Positions 20,725-29,451 of a DNA stretch of 64,000 nt are shown piece by piece. The first letter of the stretch is position 1. Each line of letters starts with the position of its first letter. Position numbers and translations under genes: made by a program. This stretch comes from Desulfofundulus luciae (GTDB lineage: Bacteria; Bacillota; Desulfotomaculia; Desulfotomaculales; Desulfovirgulaceae): positions 221,136 through 285,135 of the forward strand of contig NZ_JAUSUX010000001.1 of the NCBI RefSeq assembly GCF_030813795.1. The letters run 5' to 3'. Below the pieces are notes generated by a model that worked only from the letters and a program-made list of their open reading frames with translations, was not told the origin of the DNA and did no database searches.

Positions 20725-22059
20725 ATGCACCTGTTCAAGTGGCTTTACCCCGGCTTGCATTTCAAGCGCTGGCTGGCCCTGTCTTTTTTGGGCCTGGTGC
20801 TGGCCGCTGCCGGCATCGGCCTTTTGGGCCGTCTTTTGCCCCGGGAGCACCAGGCGGTGCTGATGGTCTGGTTCGCGGAGCTTTTCGGCCCCGGGCGGGT
20901 TTGGCTCGGGGGCGCGCTTCTCCTGGTACTGGGTCTGCCGGCCCTGGTCTACGGCAACTTCAAGGCCTTTCGTTCGGTGGTGGACGCCCTGGCTCCCGGG
21001 GAGAGCATGCGCCTGGCGGATATTATCTATACCCGCCAGCACCTGCGCCGGGGACCCCGGATAGTGGTAATTGGCGGCGGCACGGGGCTGTCGGTACTGT
21101 TGAGGGGTTTGAAACAATATACCAGCAATATTACGGCCATTGTGACCGTAGCCGATGACGGCGGGAGTTCCGGCCGGCTGAGGGGGGAACTGGGTATACT
21201 TCCCCCGGGGGACATCCGCAACTGCCTGGTGGCCCTGGCGGATAAGGAATCGTTGATGGAGGACCTGCTCCAGTACCGCTTTAAAAGCGGGGACCTGGCC
21301 GGCCACAACCTGGGCAACCTGCTCCTGGCGGCGCTGAACGACGTGGCCGGGGGGTTTCACGAAGCCGTGCAGGCCTTAAGCAAGGTGCTGGCCATCAGGG
21401 GGCAGGTATTGCCCGTTACCTTGCAAAATGTGGTTCTGGGGGCGGAACTATCCGACGGCACGCTGGTATACGGGGAATCTACCATTCCCCAGTGCAGGAA
21501 GCCCATTAAACGGGTCTTCCTGGTGCCCGGGGATTGCTACCCCCTGCCCGAAGCATTGCAGGCCATTGCCGGAGCGGATGCGGTGGTATTGGGACCGGGG
21601 AGCCTTTATACCAGCATCCTGCCCAACCTTCTGGTGCGGGGAATTCCGGAGGCCATTGCCCGCACCCGGGCCGTGCGCATTTATGTCTGCAATGTGATGA
21701 CCCAGCCCGGGGAAACCGACGGTTACGCCGCCAGCGATCACTTGCAGGCCATTTTCAACCACGCCGGTCCCATTGTGGATTACGTGGTGGTCAACCAGGG
21801 CGGCATACCGGCCCGGCTGAAGGCGCGCTATCGCCGGGAGGGAGCAGTGCCGGTGGTGGTGGATGGGGAGAGATTGCGGCAGATGGGAGTGGCGGTAATT
21901 GGTGCCAACCTGGTGCACGAAAGCAACGTGGTCCGCCATCACCCCGATAAACTGGCCCGCCTGATCCTGGAGCTGGCCCTCCTGGAGCGAAAATCGGGAG
22001 AACCCTTCGGGTCGTTCGACGGCTCTTTAAACGGCAGCCTGCGTTCGGGGCGCATGTGA
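20725..22059 (+). CDS. yvcK: YvcK/CofD-like gluconeogenesis factor
   Basis: A 444-residue protein of the UPF0052/YvcK family, needed in Bacillus for growth on gluconeogenic carbon sources and for cell-shape control. Residues about 12-80 contain two hydrophobic segments, then the nucleotide-sugar-binding core: VVIGGGTGLSVLLRGL, TVADDGGSSGRLR, PPGDIRNCLVALAD, LGPGSLYTSI, and VCNVMTQPGETDGY. The membrane-anchored N-terminus is a common variant of the family. ATG 20725 is favoured by AGGGGTGA; the GTG at 20722 is adjacent. A terminator follows, so whiA is not in the same transcript. Confidence 0.93.
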   Translation: MHLFKWLYPGLHFKRWLALSFLGLVLAAAGIGLLGRLLPREHQAVLMVWFAELFGPGRVWLGGALLLVLGLPALVYGNFKAFRSVVDALAPGESMRLADIIYTRQHLRRGPRIVVIGGGTGLSVLLRGLKQYTSNITAIVTVADDGGSSGRLRGELGILPPGDIRNCLVALADKESLMEDLLQYRFKSGDLAGHNLGNLLLAALNDVAGGFHEAVQALSKVLAIRGQVLPVTLQNVVLGAELSDGTLVYGESTIPQCRKPIKRVFLVPGDCYPLPEALQAIAGADAVVLGPGSLYTSILPNLLVRGIPEAIARTRAVRIYVCNVMTQPGETDGYAASDHLQAIFNHAGPIVDYVVVNQGGIPARLKARYRREGAVPVVVDGERLRQMGVAVIGANLVHESNVVRHHPDKLARLILELALLERKSGEPFGSFDGSLNGSLRSGRM

Positions 22060-22081
22060 CCCGGTTAAATAAATCAACCAC

Positions 22082-22108
22082 CCTTCCGCAGAAAGCGGGA
22101 GGTTTTTT
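22082..22108 (+). terminator. Terminator after yvcK
   Basis: CCTTCCGC and GCGGGAGG pair around AGAAA, followed by six Ts. Confidence 0.85.
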
Positions 22109-22172
22109 GTCGAAATGGCAGTTGTCAGGGCCAGAGGCGGGTGTTAAGATCTTGTTAGGACACGGTTGGGTG

Positions 22173-22227
22173 CTGTCGCAAAGCCTACCGGGGGGCGGTT
22201 ACCCCTTACTCCCGCGTTTTGCGACAG
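22173..22227. repeat. 10-bp inverted repeat flanking a 35-bp GC-rich core
   Basis: CTGTCGCAAA (22173-22182) and TTTGCGACAG (22218-22227) are perfect inverted copies in the gap between yvcK and the deacetylase gene. They could be a protein-binding site pair, a large hairpin in the deacetylase leader or ends of a small element. No other copy was noticed in the window. Confidence 0.5.
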
Positions 22228-22259
22228 TCAATGTTGGGGAAAAGAATCTGGAGGGCTAG

Positions 22260-23120
22260 ATGAGCGCAAGAATTTTGATCGTCATCGTGACGCTGCCGTT
22301 GCTTTTATTGCTGGTTCTGGCCGGCGCCCGGAACGCAGCCGATTCCCTGGCCCAGAGCCTGGCCCATCCCCTCCCGCCGCCTGAACGGGGAGAGATGGAG
22401 ATACCTATTCTGATGTACCACAAGGTAAACCCCGATCCCCGTACGGGAGGTCTGGGGCTGCGGGTGCCCCCGCAAAAGTTCGCCCGGCAAATGGAATATC
22501 TGGCCGGCCACGGGTTTCACACAGTTTCCCTTACCGACGTGGTGGATCACTTCCAAAAGAGCAAACCTCTCCCGCCCAGGCCGGTGGTGATTACTTTTGA
22601 CGACGGCTACCTGGACAATTATACTTATGCCTTTCCCATTTTAAAAAAGTATGGTTTTACCGCTACCGTTTTCGTGGTAGCCCATACGGTAGGCAAGACA
22701 AATACCTTCGATGCCGGAAGACAGCCTTTAAACAAAATGGCCGGCTGGCGGGAGCTTAAGGAGATGGCCAGTTACGGCATAACCATTGGTGCCCATACCC
22801 TGGATCACCCCCGGTTGACCCGGCTTTCTCTGGAGGAAGTCCGGCGCCAGATTAAAGAAAGCAAGGCCCTCCTGGAAGCGGAGCTGGGGCGTCCGGTAGA
22901 GGTTTTCAGCTATCCTTACGGCGAGTACAACCGGGAGGTGGCCCGGGTGGTGAGGGAAAGCGGGTACCGTGCCGCCGTTACGACCAGGCAGGGGCTGGCA
23001 GGCCCCGGGGATGACCCCTTTACCCTGAAACGGGTGCGGGTCATGGGCAGCTACGACCTGCAGAAGTTCATTACGGAACTGGTGAAACATTATTATTCTT
23101 CCGCCCCTTTAAAGGAGTAG
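22260..23120 (+). CDS. Polysaccharide deacetylase (NodB domain), membrane-anchored
   Basis: A 286-residue protein with an N-terminal hydrophobic anchor (VTLPLLLLLVLAGA) and a carbohydrate esterase 4 domain: ITFDDGYLDNY (catalytic base and first metal Asp), the metal His pair in IGAHTLDHPRL, and FSYPYGEYN. Such enzymes remove acetyl groups from peptidoglycan or other N-acetylated glycans outside the cell. GGAGGG precedes the ATG. The gene is inserted between yvcK and whiA, which are adjacent in many Firmicutes. Confidence 0.9.
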   Translation: MSARILIVIVTLPLLLLLVLAGARNAADSLAQSLAHPLPPPERGEMEIPILMYHKVNPDPRTGGLGLRVPPQKFARQMEYLAGHGFHTVSLTDVVDHFQKSKPLPPRPVVITFDDGYLDNYTYAFPILKKYGFTATVFVVAHTVGKTNTFDAGRQPLNKMAGWRELKEMASYGITIGAHTLDHPRLTRLSLEEVRRQIKESKALLEAELGRPVEVFSYPYGEYNREVARVVRESGYRAAVTTRQGLAGPGDDPFTLKRVRVMGSYDLQKFITELVKHYYSSAPLKE

Positions 23121-23185
23121 ATACTCATGACGCATTCAGCGCCACCAACAGAGGATGAAAATGGCCGCCGTTTTGCACGAAGCGA

Positions 23186-23366
23186 CCCAGCACTCACTGC
23201 AACCAGAGTTCTTTGGTATGGATGATTGCTGGGTATGTGGGTTTCAATCCCTACGCGGGTACCCAGCACTCACAGCAACCGGGTTCTCTATAGTAACTGC
23301 TAACCATATGCTGCTTTAGTCCCTGCGCAGGTACCTGGATCCGGTGAGTGCTGGGTGAGTGCTGGG
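23186..23366. repeat. Nested/tandem member of the 96-bp repeat family (subfamily C)
   Basis: Two left ends (CCCAGCACTCAC at 23186 and 23262) and two right ends (GTGAGTGCTGGG at 23344 and 23355) occur in one 181-bp block. The first 76 bases are a diverged tandem copy of the next roughly 74: both have GCAACC, GTTCT, TGCT and TCCCTxxGCxGGTACC in the same order. The block occupies most of the 347-bp gap between the deacetylase gene and whiA and ends 74 bases before the whiA promoter. Confidence 0.85.
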
Positions 23367-23439
23367 GAACGGAGCGAGCGTGTGCAAACGGCAGGCAAGT
23401 ACTATTTTTAGGACAGGCCGGTAAAACCCGTCCCCGTTG

Positions 23440-23448
23440 TGGTATAAT
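23440..23448 (+). promoter_or_regulatory. Extended -10 promoter for whiA
   Basis: TGGTATAAT lies 19 bases before the whiA ATG. There is no clear -35 at the standard distance. Confidence 0.5.
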
Positions 23449-23467
23449 ATTTTCAAGGTGAGCTTAA

Positions 23468-24472
23468 ATGTCCTTTTCTACCCTGACCAAAAATGAACTG
23501 GCCCGGGTGGTGGGGAAGGAAAAATGCTGCAGGCTGGCCGAACTGGCTGCCCTGGTCAAAATGGACGGCAGCCTGTCCATCGGCACGGGGCCTAAAACCG
23601 CCCTTACCATTGGCACCGAAAATGCAGCCGTTGCCCGCAAAATTTTTTCTCTTTTTAAGGAAATCTTTGGTGTGCATACCGAGGTCCTGGTGCAGCGCAA
23701 GAACCGGCTGCGCAAAAAGAACCTCTACCAGGTGCGGGTCTCCCCCCCGTCCGGTATGGCCGACATTTTGCGCCGCCTGGGTATGGTGGATGCCCGCGGC
23801 CGGTTGACCGGGGGCATCCCCAGGGAATTGGTGCGCCGGGAATGCTGCCGCCGTGCCTACCTGCGGGGAGCCTTCCTGGGAGGAGGGTCGGTGAACAACC
23901 CCGAGGGCACCTATCACCTGGAAATCATCACGGGCAACGTCGAGCTTGCCCGGGCACTCGGCCGGCTGATGGGGGAGTTCGGTCTGGAGGCACGGGTGAG
24001 CGCCCGCAAAAACTGGCATGTGGTTTATTTAAAGGACAGCGACCAGATTGTGGCCCTGCTGAATATTATGGGAGCCCATACCGCCCTTTTAGACTTTGAA
24101 AACGTACGCATATATAAGGACATGCGCAACCAGGTGAACCGCCTGGTGAACTGTGAAACGGCCAATCTGAACAAAGTGGTGGATGCGGCCCTGCGCCAGG
24201 TGGAGAATATTCGCTTCATTGCCGACACCATGGGGCTGGAAAAACTCCCGCCGGCTTTGCGGCAGGTAGCCGAGGCCCGCCTGCAGTATCCCGATGCAAG
24301 TTTACGGGAACTGGGGGAAATGCTCGAGCCCCGGGTGGGTAAATCCGGCGTGAACCACCGGCTGCGCAGGCTGGATGAGATTGCTAAAAAGCTCCGCGAA
24401 CCTTCGTGCGAGGTCCCTGCCGGAGCTCTCCTCACGTCTCTCAGAGGCGGCAGGAGAAACCTGCAGCTTTAG
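23468..24472 (+). CDS. whiA: DNA-binding protein WhiA
   Basis: A 334-residue protein made of a degenerate LAGLIDADG homing-endonuclease-like domain (residues about 20-215, with [27 protein letters not shown]) and a C-terminal helix-turn-helix ([24 protein letters not shown]). In actinobacteria WhiA controls sporulation genes; in Bacillus it affects cell division and chromosome segregation. It is the usual partner of rapZ and yvcK. The ribosome site AAGGTGAG precedes the ATG. Confidence 0.95.
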   Translation: MSFSTLTKNELARVVGKEKCCRLAELAALVKMDGSLSIGTGPKTALTIGTENAAVARKIFSLFKEIFGVHTEVLVQRKNRLRKKNLYQVRVSPPSGMADILRRLGMVDARGRLTGGIPRELVRRECCRRAYLRGAFLGGGSVNNPEGTYHLEIITGNVELARALGRLMGEFGLEARVSARKNWHVVYLKDSDQIVALLNIMGAHTALLDFENVRIYKDMRNQVNRLVNCETANLNKVVDAALRQVENIRFIADTMGLEKLPPALRQVAEARLQYPDASLRELGEMLEPRVGKSGVNHRLRRLDEIAKKLREPSCEVPAGALLTSLRGGRRNLQL

Positions 24473-24543
24473 AGAATAAAGAAATAGTTTATCTTCAGAA
24501 AATTAACGTTGTTAATGGCGGAGCTTTGGAGGAGTGGAAGGCC

Positions 24544-25959
24544 ATGCGCCTGGGTTACGGACTTAACGTGGAACAAACGCAAAAATTAATCATGACTCCC
24601 GAGCTGCGTCAGGCCATAACCGTGCTGCAGCTGTCCTCCCTGGAGCTTTCCCTGTATATAGAACAACAGCTGCAGGAGAATCCTCTTCTGGAGTTGCGGG
24701 AAGAAGAAACGGATGAAAACGGGAAAGAAGGAGAATTTGAGTGGGAGCTTGAGGGAGGGGAAGAAAAGAGGGAATATGACCTGGACTGGGAGGAGTATTT
24801 CCAGGATTCCAGTGATCTGGGCTTTCCCCGGGTGGAGCGGGACCCCGAGCCCCCTGCCCATAATTATGAAAGTTTTCTTTCCCAGGCGCCTACCCTGCTG
24901 GAACACCTGATGTTCCAGCTGTATTTAAGCAAGTGCAGTCCCGAGGCAAGGGTTATCGGCGAATACCTGATCGGCAATATTGACGAGCACGGCTACCTCC
25001 AGACCACTGTGGAGGAGGCCGCCAAACAGTTGGCCGTATCTCCCGGGGCCGTAGAAGAGACGCTGAAGCTAATCCAGACCTTTGACCCGCCGGGGGTGGG
25101 TGCCCGCACCCTGCAGGAATGCCTGCTCATTCAGGTCAACCAGTTGGGTATTAAAGATCCGCTGCTGGAACGGATCATCCGCTATCATCTAATGGATCTG
25201 GCCAGGGGCAAGTTTAACCGCCTGGCCCAACAGCTTAATGTCCACGTCAGTGAAATCCAGCGGGTGGCCGATATTTTGAGAACCCTGGATCCGAAGCCTG
25301 GCCGTAATTTTTCCACTCCCCATGAGGTGCGCTATGTGGTACCGGATATAGTGGTGGAAAAAGTCGGAGACGACTATGTCATCCTTATCAACGATGTATC
25401 CTTGCCCCGCCTGACCATCAACCCTGCCTATCGCTCGGTGCTCAGCCAGCAGGAAAACATTGATTCCCGCACCCGCCGTTTTGTGGAAAGCAAGCTCAAT
25501 GCGGCGGTCTGGTTGATCCGCAGCATAGAACAGCGGCGTTTGACTCTTTACAAGGTGGCCAGTTGCGTAGTACAACTGCAGCGTGATTTTCTGGACCACG
25601 GGGTGAAATATTTAAAACCCCTTAATTTGAAGCAGGTGGCTGAAATGGTCGGCCTGCATGAATCTACCGTGAGCCGGGCCACTTCCAACAAGTATATCCA
25701 GACCCCCCAGGGAGTATTTGAAATGAAATACTTCTTCCCAACGGGGATTAACAGCGACGGTGGGAACCTGACCTCCGCTGAAAGCATTAAAAAGATGCTC
25801 CAGGAAATTGTGACGGCGGAGGATCCCAAAGAGCCGTTAAATGACCAGAAGATTGCGGAAATTTTATCTAAACAAGGAATTCGCATCTCCCGGCGCACCG
25901 TGGCTAAATACCGGGGTGAATTGGGTATTCCTTCCGTCCAGCAGAGGAAGCGCTACTAG
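24544..25959 (+). CDS. rpoN: RNA polymerase sigma-54 factor
   Basis: Sigma factor for -24/-12 promoters, which need an AAA+ enhancer-binding protein. The 471-residue protein has the Gln-rich activator-interacting region I (MRLGYGLNVEQTQKLIMTP), an acidic region II, the core-binding domain (FDPPGVGARTLQECLLIQ), the helix-turn-helix (KQVAEMVGLHESTVSRATSNKY) and the C-terminal RpoN box SRRTVAKYRGELGIPS, which departs from the consensus ARRTVAKYRE at two places. ATG 24544 follows GGAGGAGTGG. It stands immediately upstream of gap, where many Firmicutes carry the glycolytic repressor gene cggR. Confidence 0.95.
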   Translation: MRLGYGLNVEQTQKLIMTPELRQAITVLQLSSLELSLYIEQQLQENPLLELREEETDENGKEGEFEWELEGGEEKREYDLDWEEYFQDSSDLGFPRVERDPEPPAHNYESFLSQAPTLLEHLMFQLYLSKCSPEARVIGEYLIGNIDEHGYLQTTVEEAAKQLAVSPGAVEETLKLIQTFDPPGVGARTLQECLLIQVNQLGIKDPLLERIIRYHLMDLARGKFNRLAQQLNVHVSEIQRVADILRTLDPKPGRNFSTPHEVRYVVPDIVVEKVGDDYVILINDVSLPRLTINPAYRSVLSQQENIDSRTRRFVESKLNAAVWLIRSIEQRRLTLYKVASCVVQLQRDFLDHGVKYLKPLNLKQVAEMVGLHESTVSRATSNKYIQTPQGVFEMKYFFPTGINSDGGNLTSAESIKKMLQEIVTAEDPKEPLNDQKIAEILSKQGIRISRRTVAKYRGELGIPSVQQRKRY

Positions 25960-26052
25960 CCTGGTGCCGGGCCACTCCACGGGACGGTCCCTTTTCCGGG
26001 GCGGCCGCCCGCGTGGAGCTGGAAGACTTTTAACGCGGGTAACTTTCCACCC

Positions 26053-26087
26053 GGGTACCGGTTTTGTAACCGGTACCCAATTTTTTT
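26053..26087 (+). terminator. Terminator after rpoN
   Basis: The perfect 11-base inverted repeat GGGTACCGGTT/AACCGGTACCC around TTGT is followed by AATTTTTTT. It separates rpoN from the glycolysis genes. The 90 bases before it (25960-26050) also contain a GC-rich CTCCACG/CGTGGAG inverted repeat of unknown role. Confidence 0.9.
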
Positions 26088-26118
26088 ATCTCAATTAACC
26101 AGAAAAAGGAGGAACTAT

Positions 26119-26179
26119 TTGACTGGATGGCGAATAAGAATGTCATAATTCAAATAAATTTTACTAAATGAGGTATACT
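26119..26179 (+). promoter_or_regulatory. Promoter region of the glycolysis cluster
   Basis: After the rpoN terminator the sequence becomes AT-rich. TTGACT (26119) with CATAAT 19 bases later, and TATACT (26174) nearer to gap, are candidate elements. Neither is ideal. A ribosome-site-like AAAGGAGGAAC at 26105 precedes no gene. Confidence 0.35.
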
Positions 26180-26202
26180 ATTGAAAGGAGCGAGAGGGAA
26201 TA

Positions 26203-27234
26203 ATGACGGTAAGAATAGGGATTAATGGTTTCGGCAGGATAGGGAGAAATGTTTTGCGGGCATCGCTCCGGCATCCCGAGATCCAGGTGGTGGCCGTAAA
26301 CCACAAGTCCCGGCGGCTTCCGGTGAACGGAAACTACGCCCGCACCCTTGCCCACGCTTTGAAATACGACCCGGTACACGGCCGGCTGGACGCCGATGTG
26401 CAGGCCGATGAGCGCTCCCTGGTGGTAAACGGCCGGGAGATCGTGGTCCTGGCCGAGGCGGATCCCGCCAATATCCCCTGGGGTGAACTGGGAGTGGATG
26501 TGGTGGTGGAGTCCACCGGCAAGTTTAAAACGGCGGAAGACGCCTCCGTGCACCTTTCCAGCGGGGCCCGGAAGGTGGTCATCAGCGCCCCGGCCAAAGG
26601 GGACATCCTGACGGTGGTCATGGGCGTGAATGAGGAGCTTTACGATCCTGCCGTACATCACGTGGTTTCCAATGCCTCCTGTACCACCAACTGCCTGGCG
26701 CCGGTGGCTAAAGTGCTGGATGAGCAGTTTGGCATAATCAAGGGTCTCATGACCACCGTCCATGCCTATACCAACGACCAGCAGATCCTGGATATGCCCC
26801 ACCGGGACCTGCGCCGGGGCCGGGCCGCGGGCATGAGCATTATTCCCACCACCACCGGTGCGGCCAGGGCGGTGGAGCTGGTGCTCCCGCAGTTGAAAGG
26901 CAGGCTGAACGGTATGGCCATGCGGGTGCCCACCCCCAATGTCAGCGTGGTGGATTTTGTGGCCCAGCTGCGCCGGCCAGTTACGGTGGAGGAGGTCAAC
27001 GGGGCCCTGAAGGACGCTTCCGAGGGTAAGCTCAGGGGGATCCTGGCCTACAGCGACCTGCCTTTAGTATCGGTGGATTACTGCGGGGACTCCCACTCGG
27101 CCATTGTGGACGGCCCGTCGACCATGGTTATTGGTGAGGACATGGTCAAAGTGGTGGCCTGGTACGACAATGAATGGGGTTATTCCAACCGCATCCTGGA
27201 CTTAATTTTATACATGGCCGAAAGAGGATTTTAG
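26203..27234 (+). CDS. gap: Glyceraldehyde-3-phosphate dehydrogenase
   Basis: Oxidises glyceraldehyde 3-phosphate to 1,3-bisphosphoglycerate with NAD(P). The 343-residue protein shows the Rossmann start [11 protein letters not shown], the catalytic [12 protein letters not shown], the substrate-binding HAYTNDQQ and the C-terminal [23 protein letters not shown] precedes the ATG. It is the first gene of the gap-pgk-tpiA-gpmI-eno cluster. No cggR regulator is present upstream. Confidence 0.97.
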   Translation: MTVRIGINGFGRIGRNVLRASLRHPEIQVVAVNHKSRRLPVNGNYARTLAHALKYDPVHGRLDADVQADERSLVVNGREIVVLAEADPANIPWGELGVDVVVESTGKFKTAEDASVHLSSGARKVVISAPAKGDILTVVMGVNEELYDPAVHHVVSNASCTTNCLAPVAKVLDEQFGIIKGLMTTVHAYTNDQQILDMPHRDLRRGRAAGMSIIPTTTGAARAVELVLPQLKGRLNGMAMRVPTPNVSVVDFVAQLRRPVTVEEVNGALKDASEGKLRGILAYSDLPLVSVDYCGDSHSAIVDGPSTMVIGEDMVKVVAWYDNEWGYSNRILDLILYMAERGF

Positions 27235-27268
27235 TAAAACATGTCAAAGAATATACACAGGCAGGTGT

Positions 27269-27302
27269 TTCCGGCGGGCCCCTGACGCGGTGCCCGCCGG
27301 AA
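27269..27302 (+). other. Strong intercistronic hairpin between gap and pgk
   Basis: TTCCGGCGGGC (27269-27279) pairs perfectly with GCCCGCCGGAA (27292-27302). There is no T run, so it is not a standard terminator. It could set relative gap and pgk expression by mRNA processing or stability, as is known for gapA operons in other Firmicutes. Confidence 0.7.
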
Positions 27303-27419
27303 CAGGTAATGGGCAAGACCAGAAGAAAAGGGCGGCAGTCCTTCCGCGGCCTTTTCGCCGGGGAGTGGAAAAGTACCGCCCGAATATTATGTTACAATTT
27401 CCATCAGGGAGGTATATGC

Positions 27420-28607
27420 GTGATCAAAACCATCCGGGACATGGAAGTAACCGGTAAGCGGGTACTGGTACGGGTAGATTTTAACGTACCCCTGGACCAG
27501 GAGGGTAATGTTACCGATGACACCCGGATCCGGGCGGCACTACCGACCATCCAGTACCTGATTGACAGGCAGGCCAGGGTGATCCTGGCCTCCCATTTGG
27601 GGCGTCCCAGGGGCAAGGTGGACGACCGCTACCGCCTGGACCCGGTGGCCCGGCGCCTCTCCGAGTTGCTGGGCAGGCCGGTGGTCAAGGTGGACGACTG
27701 TGTCGGGGATGAACCCAAAAGGGCCATCGCCGGGATGCAGCCCGGCGATGTGGTGCTGCTGGAAAATGTGCGCTTTTACCCCGGAGAAGAAAAAAACGAT
27801 GAAAATTTTGCCCGGCAACTGGCCGAACTGGCCGACGTATATGTGAACGATGCTTTCGGCACCGCCCACCGGGCCCATGCATCCACCGAGGGGGTGGCCC
27901 ACTTCCTGCCCGCTGCAGCCGGGTTTCTCATGGAAAAGGAAATTACCGTCCTGAATCAGGCCCTGTCCAACCCCTCCCGTCCCTTTGTGGCCATCCTGGG
28001 CGGGGCCAAGGTTTCCGATAAGATTGGCGTCATTGAAAACCTCCTGGGCAAGGTGGATGCCCTGCTCATTGGAGGGGGTATGGCCAATACCTTTTTGGCC
28101 GCCCGGGGATATGCCCTGGGCAAGTCGCTGGTGGAAGCGGACCGGGTGGCCCTGGCCCGGGATTTAATGACCCGGGCGGAAAAGGCAGGCGTCAAACTGG
28201 TGTTACCCCTGGACCTGGTGGTTGCCGAGGCGGCCCGCCCGGAAGCGGAACCCAGGGTGGTAGCGGTGGATTCTGTGCCGGAAGAGTGGATGGCCCTGGA
28301 CATCGGCCCAAAAACGGTAGAAACCTTTGCCGCCGAGGTGCGCGATGCCGGTACCGTCATCTGGAACGGCCCCATGGGTGTTTTTGAGATGGCCCCCTTT
28401 GCGGCGGGCACCTTTGGCCTGGCCCGGGCGCTCGCCGAAAGCAAAGCCACCACCCTCGTGGGCGGGGGAGATACGGCGGCGGCGGTGGAAAAGGCCGGGG
28501 TGGCCGGCAGGATGTCCCATATCTCCACCGGCGGTGGTGCTTCCCTGGAGTTTCTGGAAGGCAAGGTCCTGCCGGGTGTGGCAGTGCTAATGGACAGAGG
28601 GAAATGA
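27420..28607 (+). CDS. pgk: Phosphoglycerate kinase
   Basis: Transfers phosphate from 1,3-bisphosphoglycerate to ADP. The 395-residue protein has the diagnostic [13 protein letters not shown], the substrate histidine region [31 protein letters not shown] and the nucleotide-binding [13 protein letters not shown]. The GTG at 27420 follows GGGAGGTATATGC. Frame-compatible sequence upstream overlaps the end of gap and is not part of the gene. The 185-bp gap before pgk is the longest inside the five-gene glycolysis cluster. Confidence 0.97.
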   Translation: MIKTIRDMEVTGKRVLVRVDFNVPLDQEGNVTDDTRIRAALPTIQYLIDRQARVILASHLGRPRGKVDDRYRLDPVARRLSELLGRPVVKVDDCVGDEPKRAIAGMQPGDVVLLENVRFYPGEEKNDENFARQLAELADVYVNDAFGTAHRAHASTEGVAHFLPAAAGFLMEKEITVLNQALSNPSRPFVAILGGAKVSDKIGVIENLLGKVDALLIGGGMANTFLAARGYALGKSLVEADRVALARDLMTRAEKAGVKLVLPLDLVVAEAARPEAEPRVVAVDSVPEEWMALDIGPKTVETFAAEVRDAGTVIWNGPMGVFEMAPFAAGTFGLARALAESKATTLVGGGDTAAAVEKAGVAGRMSHISTGGGASLEFLEGKVLPGVAVLMDRGK

Positions 28608-28617
28608 GGGAAAGACC

Positions 28618-29379
28618 ATGCGCATACCCTTACTGGCAGGCAACTGGAAAATGTACAAGACCGTCGCCGAAGCGGTAGAATTTGTGCGGAGGCTGAAGGA
28701 GGCCCTTTCCGGTGTCCGGGGAGTGGAAGTGGCCGTCTGCCCCCCTTTTACAGCCCTCTATGCCGTGGCCCGGGAACTGGCGGGCAGCAACATTGCCCTG
28801 GGTGCTCAGAATATGTACTGGGTCGAAGAGGGAGCCTATACGGGAGAAGTTTCTCCGGTTATGTTGAAAGAAATCGGCTGCCGTTATGTGATCCTGGGTC
28901 ACTCGGAGCGGCGGCAGTATTTCGGCGAGAATGATGAAAATGTCAATGCCAAAGTAAAGGCGGCTTTAAAACACGGGCTCGTCCCCATTGTCTGTGTGGG
29001 CGAACGCCTGGAAGAAAGGGAAGCGGGGCATACGGAAGAGGTTATTGCCGGGCAGGTGCGCCGTTCCCTGGCCGGCCTTTCCGGCACCGAGCTGGCCGGC
29101 CTGGTGGTGGCCTACGAACCGGTATGGGCCATTGGCACCGGCCGCACGGCCTTGCCGGAAGATGCCCAGCAGGTGAACGCCTTTATCCGCCACCTGCTGG
29201 CCGGGATGGGCGGCCGGGAGGCGGCCCGGCAGGTGCGCATCCAGTACGGCGGCAGCGTCAAGCCGGAAAATGCCGCCGAACTGCTGGGGCAGCCCGATAT
29301 AGACGGCGCCCTGGTGGGCGGCGCCAGCCTGAAGGTGGACAGCTTTGCCGCCATTGTCCGGGCGGCGCTGCGGGGATAG
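28618..29379 (+). CDS. tpiA: Triosephosphate isomerase
   Basis: Interconverts dihydroxyacetone phosphate and glyceraldehyde 3-phosphate. The 253-residue TIM barrel has AGNWKMYKT (catalytic Lys), LGHSERRQYF (catalytic His), AYEPVWAIGTGR (catalytic Glu and flexible loop) and GGSVKPENA. It starts 10 bases after the pgk stop. Confidence 0.97.
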   Translation: MRIPLLAGNWKMYKTVAEAVEFVRRLKEALSGVRGVEVAVCPPFTALYAVARELAGSNIALGAQNMYWVEEGAYTGEVSPVMLKEIGCRYVILGHSERRQYFGENDENVNAKVKAALKHGLVPIVCVGERLEEREAGHTEEVIAGQVRRSLAGLSGTELAGLVVAYEPVWAIGTGRTALPEDAQQVNAFIRHLLAGMGGREAARQVRIQYGGSVKPENAAELLGQPDIDGALVGGASLKVDSFAAIVRAALRG

Positions 29380-29451
29380 ATCGCCAAACGGTGCTTTTGC
29401 TGCAAGACAAAGCAGGCCAAGCCAGTATTTTCAACATCCTGGAGGTTTTCG

